Below, piece after piece: positions 58,401 through 64,000 of a stretch of DNA of 64,000 nt (position 1 is its first letter; each line of letters begins with the position of its first letter). Made by a program: the position numbers and the translations under genes. The notes under the pieces are model-generated. The model saw only the letters and a program-made list of their open reading frames with translations. It had not been told where the DNA came from and ran no database searches. The stretch covers positions 10,827,001-10,891,000 of the forward strand of contig NC_092570.1 in NCBI RefSeq assembly GCF_037975245.1, given 5' to 3'. This DNA comes from Apostichopus japonicus (taxonomy: Eukaryota; Echinodermata; Holothuroidea; Aspidochirotida; Stichopodidae).

Positions 58401-61400
58401 ACATGTTCTTTGCAACAACAATTTTACAGAGCATTAAGATTTATGTGTGGGTGGTTTTAATGGGAAATAGTCAAAAACAGCTTGTAAACAGGATATCTCA
58501 ACAAACACAGGTTGAATCAATGTTATATATGGTAAGTAGATTCAGCTTGGGGAGCACACTAACCCTATTGAAATTAGTAGATGTCAAAGGTCACATGAGG
58601 TTGACAGTTGTCAAAGTCTGCAAACCTTTTAAACATGATAACTAAAAATTTCAAGCTACCATTAATTTTTGAATTCTCCAATGCTATGATTGTCTTTTTG
58701 TGAACATAGTTTGGTCTGTTTAGTTTTGTTAAGGTCCCTATAAGACTTCAAGAAAACATGCAATCATCCAGGAAATGAAATCTGCATCAAAGTGTTGCTT
58801 TAAACATGACCTGACACTGTGGTTATGAGTTTTTAACCTCTGACCTTCTAGGGGTCAACAGGTTATGTCACATGGGCTCAAAATTTCCCATTTTCCCTGA
58901 GATTTATACTAGATGACTTTTGCTTTTGGCAGTAGGTTGTGAAAATATTTCAGAGTATTATAAACAATACAATGTAACTCTCATTCATTAATAACAATTA
59001 TTAAAGGGATGTTTCTGTTGCAGAGGTGACTTCCTAGCTCAAATTAGTAAAAGAAAATGTTCCTTTATTCATCTATGTGTCTATGACTCTCATGGGAAGA
59101 CTGTCCTTTCTGGATATATTAACACTTTGGAATAAAAATTCTATACTGTAAAATCCTTACCAGTGAATGAAATTGTTAAAGGCCCACAAGGGAGAGTGCT
59201 ACAAATAAGATCTGCAAATCTCTGATATTTTCTGGGTCTCACTTAATTCTTGGACAAATTTAATTCGCTAGCTCCACATGAATCAGATAGTTATTTTGAA
59301 AATTGCTAAAACCTAATTTCTAAGTTTTTTGACATTTGGCCTATGATGTCATCAATCACCCAGGCACGAGTTAACATGTTCAAACACCTACCCACCTTTT
59401 TGAACTTCATCGAACCTACTGTCATAAAGTTAGGCCAATTTTACCTTTGACCCTGACCCTAAATCTGTCTTATTCCAAAACAAATTCTCATCATTCTCTA
59501 AATAACGTGTGGTTTTAATGCATTTTTTCAACATGTCGACATGCAAAAATATGGCTATACCAAGTTTTAGATATCTTGACCTTTGAACTTTGACTAATGA
59601 TGTCATCAAATGTGTAGGCACTACTTTACATGGTTAGGCACCCACCCACCAAGTATGAACTTGATTGGAATTAGGGCCTAGGAGGAGTTTGTGACAACTT
59701 TTTCGCACAATTTAGGACATTTTTACCTTTGAACTCAATTGACCCCAACCCTAAACAATCTGTCTTATTTTATAATTTGTCTCATCATTCTTTACATATA
59801 GGTTGAGGACCTCTGAGCTTTGTTCTATGACATCATGAATCACATACTCACAATTTAACATGGTCAGACACCTTCCCACAAATGAACTTGATAGGACTTA
59901 GGGTCTAGGAGGAGTTCGCAAAACACTTTTTTTGTTCACTCACATACACATACACACACACCCACATCCTCACATTTCTGATGTGGGGTGAAGTACAATA
60001 TCTCATCTCCATATACATTACATGTAGGGAGGTGAGATTATAATATTGTAGTTGTTGCTTCAATAACCAACTTGTTGAAGGCTTGAAGTTTGTAGGAGAA
60101 CTTTATTTTAGTGAGTGTAGGAATTGAAAAACAGAGAGAGATAAGTACTGTAATGTCTCCAGTGGGATTGTGGCAAGAAGGATTATGTAAGGTACCATAC
60201 CATTCATCCTAGAGGGACAAATATCAATGTATTCCTTTTACCTATTGACTGTCAGTATCTTCTGGATTCATAAAATGCTTTTTCAGTTTGAAAAGGTTGG
60301 AAAGCGACTGATTTAGGCTAGTAAACAATGTTACTATACAGTTTTCAGTCTTTTAGAATATTCTTGCCAACAAAGGCTGTCTCTAATCTCGGTTTCATTT
60401 GGCATTATGCAATTTTCAATGATCACCTTAACTATAGGGGTCTGAAATTTTGTTGATGTCTATACATTATACAACACCACCATTGTAGAGAATTTGTAGC
60501 AAATCGTTGATAATTATCGTTGATAATTGTAGGAACTCAAAGAAAGACTTTTTTGAAATAATTTATTTTGGGAGTTATACTAATACAGCACTGTATCAAC
60601 TATGTACAACCACCATCCAACTTTGAAAGGATGGATACAACTATCATGAGAACCATGAATAACACCAACATCACTCATTGACATAGTACATATCTATCTT
60701 CAAACTTACTTGTATCCACAGCACTTGGTTTGATGATACAGCAGGTACTGCCTTGATGCATAGCAGTATTACGTCTGACTTTTGAACCAAAGAAAAAATT
60801 ACATTCACGCTGTGCTGACATAGTGGAGTCTGAACCATGGCATGCATTCTGTGTTTGATCTGATGACAAGAAGAGAAAATATATCAGAGGATGTTATTTC
60901 ATTAATAAAACAACCAATAGTTACTTCCAAGTTTCATAAATTGAGTGCAAAAAACAAACCTCTAGGCATTAGAGAAACTCAGTTGTTTAGCTTAGAAACA
61001 GTCCAGATATTTAAATGCTTCCACTTTATATGCATGCATCATATAATTTCTCTGTAATGATCATTATTCTAAGCACAACAGATAAACTCTTATCTAGATT
61101 TTGTTGGAAGGAAATGTTACTTTAAAAGGATGCAGTATTTGGTCAGGCGCAATGGAAGCAAATGGTTCTATGGAGAATCAAAGAGTAAGTACCAATCAAT
61201 ATGACAAACAGTGCACAAACAGTATGACAAACAGTTTGTTCCAAAACTTAGCATATTTTGTTACCAATCTCAGACCTTTGACTTTAATGTTATCCAGAGA
61301 AGTATTATGTCATCCTCTCACGTCTCCTTAAGTATGTAGCATTACTGACATGCATTACTCACCAGTTCCAACATTAATTATGTAGCATTACTGACATGCA

Positions 61401-62937
61401 CTACTCACCAGTTCCAACATTAAGTATGTAGCATTACTAACATGCACTACTCACCACTTCCAAACATTGCTCTGATGCTATTGGGGGCATCGCTTAACAT
61501 TACTGACATGCATTACTCACCAGTTCCAACATTAAGTATGTAGCATTACTGACATGCACTACTCACCACTTCCAACATTAAGTATGTAGCATTACTAACA
61601 TGCATTACTCACCAGTTCCAAATATTGCTCTGATGCTATTGGGGGCATCGCTTAACATTACTGACATGCAGTACTCACCAGTTCCAAACATTGCTCTGAT
61701 GCTATTGGGGGCATCGCTTAACATTACTGACATGCACTACTCACCAGTTCCAACATTAAGTATGTAGCATTACTGACATGCACTACTCACCACTTCCAAC
61801 ATTAAGTATGTAGCATTACTAACATGCATTACTCACCAGTTCCAAACATTGCTCTGATGCTATTGGGGGCATCGCTTCACATTACTGACATGCATTACTC
61901 ACCAGTTCCAAACATTAAGTATGTAGCATTACTGACATGCACTACTCACCACTTCCAACATTAAGTATGTAGCATTACTGACATGCACTACTCACCACTT
62001 CCAAACATTGCTCTGATGCTATTGGGGGCATCGCTTAACATCACTGACATGCATTACTCACCAGTTCCAACATTAAGTATGTAGCATTACTGACATGCAC
62101 TACTCACCACTTCCAAACATTGCTCTGATGCTATTGGGGGCATCGCTTAACATCACTGACATGCATTACTCACCAGTTCCAACATTAAGTATGTAGCATT
62201 ACTGACATGCACTACTCACCAGTTCCAAACATTGCTCTGATGCTATTGGGGGCATCGCTTAACATCACTGACATGCATTACTCACCAGTTCCAACATTAA
62301 GTATGTAGCATTACTGACATGCACTACTCACCACTTCCAAACATTGCTCTGATGCTATTGGGGGCATCGCTTAACATCACTGACATGCATTACTCACCAG
62401 TTCCAACATTAAGTATGTAGCATTACTGACATGCACTACTCACCACTTCCAAACATTGCTCTGATGCTATTGGGGGCATTGCTTAACATTACTGACATGC
62501 ATTACTCACCAGTTCCAAACATTAAGTATGTAGCATTACTGACATGCACTACTCACCACTTCCAAACATTGCTCTGATGCTATTGGGGGCATCGCTTAAC
62601 ATTACTGACATGCATTACTCACCAGTTCCAAACATTAAGTATGTAGCATTACTGACATGCACTACTCACCACTTCCAAACATTGCTCTGATGCTATTGGG
62701 GGCATTGCTTAACATTACTGACATGCATTACTCACCAGTTCCAAACATTAAGTATGTAGCATTACTGACATGCATTACTCACCAGTTCCAAACATTGCTC
62801 TGATGCTATTGGGGGCATCGCTTCTTGCTTTACTGCTGTCTGTGGGTCCAAGTAACTCTCTCCAAGCACCAATAGCTCCATCTTTCATCAATTCCATTGC
62901 AATAATTGGGCCACTGGTCATGAATCTTACCAGATTG
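55249..62937 (-). CDS. NME7: NME7 (nucleoside diphosphate kinase 7), last four coding exons
   Basis: Minus-strand exons 62937-62783, 60859-60710, 57463-57330 and 55497-55249 join with matching phases into the C-terminal 228 residues; human NME7 is about 376. NME7 has a DM10 domain and two NDPK domains (A and B), and associates with the gamma-tubulin ring complex and cilia. The DM10 domain and first half of NDPK-A lie beyond the window. NDPK-A shows GPIIAMEL, then the active-site histidine in NACHGSD. NDPK-B starts CCIIKPSAVDT and runs through FEVYKGVVAEY and FREFVGPADPEIARHLRP to the second histidine in NAIHCTDLPEDG, ending EYFFRILSD. Both catalytic histidines are kept. Splice joins recreate Asp (G|AT) and Asn (A|AT) codons. 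Confidence 0.95.
55560..56400. repeat. Tandem ~125-bp 'aggtca' family units in NME7 intron
   Basis: About six units with 'ataggcttcttgtactcaat' and 'tgacctttgacctccacca' phrases. TGACC half-sites recur. Confidence 0.8.
56780..57130. repeat. Further diverged units of the same family
   Basis: Phrases 'ctgacctcaaatgacctttg' and 'ggtggatccacacactgag' continue the pattern between exons. Confidence 0.55.
57330..57463 (-). CDS. NME7: NME7 exon (start of NDPK-B)
   Basis: Acceptor ...ttgtttacag, donor gtgagt after ATA. Encodes KAGEIMAAITAQGYQVTGLQ and FHMEKANAEEFFEVYKGVVA EYI. The first codon, shared with the upstream exon, becomes Asn. Confidence 0.96.
57530..58640. repeat. Tandem ~230-bp repeat units in NME7 intron
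   Basis: Four to five units with 'cttgtaaacacgatacctca', 'cccatctcatgaatattaat'-like and 'gtgggtggggctt' phrases. Same family as 43900-44420. Confidence 0.8.
58800..60000. repeat. Diverged repeat with 'gatgtcatcaa' and 'tgacctttgaac' phrases
   Basis: Units around 59300-59950 repeat 'ctatgatgtcatcaatcac', 'cacccaccaagtatgaact' and 'ttaggacatttttacctttg' variants. Ends with a CA-rich stretch near 59940. Confidence 0.6.
60710..60859 (-). CDS. NME7: NME7 exon (end of NDPK-A, start of NDPK-B)
   Basis: Acceptor cttgtcatcag, donor gtaagt. Encodes QTQNACHGSDSTMSAQREC, a linker FFFGSKVRRNTAMHQGS and TCCIIKPSAVDT. Carries the first active-site histidine. The acceptor before ATCAAACAC (not the inner cacag) is needed to complete the Asp codon. 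Confidence 0.95.
61331..62782. repeat. Higher-order tandem array derived from the NME7 exon end and splice donor
   Basis: Two subunits alternate. One of about 65 bp contains an exact or near-exact copy of the last 41 nt of the NME7 exon at 62783 plus its gtgagt donor and start of intron. The other, about 47 bp, holds a donor-like ggtgagt but no full exon end. They combine as 65+47 (112-113 bp, seven steps in the right half) and as 65+47+47 (158-159 bp, left half), with one 65-bp step. Eleven exon-end copies lie near 61469, 61627, 61692, 61851, 62010, 62122, 62234, 62346, 62458, 62571 and 62684. About 27 donor-like sites in total. It lies wholly in the intron downstream of the exon. Confidence 0.93.
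62783..62937 (-). CDS. NME7: NME7 exon (NDPK-A core), parent of the tandem array
   Basis: Acceptor ...gataacaatgcag, donor gtgagt at 62782. Encodes NLVRFMTSGPIIAMELMKDG, then AWRELLGPTDSSKARSDAPN and SIRAMFGT. Phases 2-in and 1-out agree with the next exon. The last 41 nt are repeated many times downstream. Confidence 0.95.
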
Positions 62938-63020
62938 CTGCATTGTTATCAATATAAATACAAATTTAATCAAATAAATCAGAGTACAATGCAATTTACA
63001 AATATCATGACTACTGTACT

Positions 63021-63760
63021 ATGTTTGTCACTCTATTTCAGGATAATATCATTATAAGTTGACATAGGACATATCATCAATAATCTCTAGTTCATACTGT
63101 ACAGTACCCTCAATCAACTTCATGTTTGTCACTCTATTTCAGGATAATATCATTATAAGTTGACATAGGACATATCATCAATAATCTCTAGTTCATACTG
63201 TACAGTACCCTCAATCAACTTCATGTTTGTCACTCTATTTCAGGATAATATCATTATAAGTTGACATAGGACATATCATCAATCATCTCTAGTTCATTCT
63301 GTACAGTACCCTCAATCAACTTCATGTTTGTCACTCTATTTCAGGATAATATCATTATAAGTTGACATAAGACATATCATCAATAATCTCTAGTTCATAT
63401 TGTACAGTACCCTCAGTCAACTTCATGTTTGTCACTCTATTTCAGGATAATATCATTATAAGTTGACATAGGACATATCATCAATAATCTCTAGTTCATA
63501 CTGTACAGTACCCTCAATCAACTTCATGTTTGTCACTCTACTTCAGGTTAATATCATTATAACATTTTAACATAAGTTGACATAGGACATATCATCAATA
63601 ATCTCTAGTTCAAACTTTACAGTACCCTCAATCAACTTCATGTTTGTCACTCTATTTCAGGTTAATATCATTATAACATTATAACATAGGTTGACATCAG
63701 GCAGAGCATCAATAATCTCTAGTGCATACTGTGGAGTACCCTCAATCAACCTCAATCAAT
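63021..63760. repeat. 101-bp satellite, seven copies, in the preceding NME7 intron
   Basis: Units begin near 63022, 63122, 63223, 63324, 63425, 63526 and 63640 with 'atgtttgtcactctatttca'. Spacing is 101 bp except for a 13-bp insertion in the sixth unit. Very low divergence. Confidence 0.95.
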
Positions 63761-64000
63761 GCTCTGAAGGACTGTTGGATTCATCCAACAAGGAGTCCTA
63801 CAATTAAGAGTATGTACACCATCTTACCCAAACTAATCAGAAAACTGCATGTATTTTCACTATGAATGAGAAGTGTAATCTCAAATATGACAATGTTTGG
63901 GCAACTTTATGCATCTACATTCAATGCACTGACACAAATAGGTGAACTGTTTGTTAACACCTTTCAACAGCTTCCTTTCTACATTCAAGGAAAACCTAAG
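63761..64000. other. Intron of NME7, no exon seen
   Basis: I looked on the minus strand for the preceding NDPK-A exon and did not find it. The upstream exons must lie beyond the window. Confidence 0.5.

Noticed and set aside
55560-60000. Repeated 'gcttgtaaac...' blocks as possible decayed protein-coding sequence
   Set aside because: No frame stays open between copies and conservation is not codon-like; treated as non-coding interspersed repeat.
62770-63057. 95-codon plus-strand frame
   Set aside because: Antisense shadow of the NME7 exon at 62783-62937.
61331-63760. CRISPR-like regular repeats
   Set aside because: Repeats are contiguous 47/65-bp and 101-bp tandem units without unique spacers, in introns of an animal gene.

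Overview
This window is animal nuclear DNA, AT-rich and dense in introns and repeats. Short exons have GT/AG borders. The gene content (PELP1, NME7 and a single-exon PTB/PID gene) together with very abundant non-autonomous hAT elements, fold-back elements, L1/Tx1-like LINE remnants and minisatellites fits a marine invertebrate. An echinoderm-like deuterostome is my best guess, but the species cannot be fixed from this sequence. I see no prokaryotic operons, CRISPR arrays or viral genes.

Layout. (1) 1-2515, + strand: the last three exons of a gene I cannot name, with a complete hAT element (8-bp target duplication) in its last intron. (2) 2516-6879: repeats, an hAT element inside an (AT)n tract and a tRNA-like cloverleaf. 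(3) 6880-7626, + strand: an intact single-exon gene for a 248-residue PTB/PID-domain protein, FAM43-like. (4) 7988-26426: a mobile-element zone. It holds a LINE tail between 400-bp direct repeats, a 51-bp minisatellite, a 3.6-kb element with ~1-kb inverted arms enclosing a broken reverse transcriptase, an hAT element, and a 3.5-kb fold-back element that ends about 40 bp upstream of PELP1. (5) 26469-52241, + strand: PELP1, apparently complete in 16 coding exons (794 residues, every splice phase consistent). Intron 1 holds a ~2-kb palindrome. Intron 8 holds four hAT elements, one nest three deep, each with its own 8-bp target duplication. Several introns carry a repeat rich in AGGTCA half-sites. 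(6) 55249-62937, - strand: the last four coding exons of NME7, convergent with PELP1. The upstream-most of these exons has had its 3' end plus splice donor amplified into a ~1.5-kb higher-order tandem array inside the next intron, and a 101-bp satellite lies on its other side.

How the genes relate. PELP1 is a nuclear RIX1-family protein of 60S ribosome maturation and nuclear-receptor coregulation. NME7 is a two-domain nucleoside-diphosphate-kinase-family protein linked to gamma-tubulin and cilia. The PTB/PID protein is probably an adaptor. Nothing in the sequence suggests they work in one pathway; they are simply neighbours. The most unusual structure is the NME7 exon-end and splice-donor array. 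The second is the set of dated, nested hAT insertions in PELP1 intron 8.
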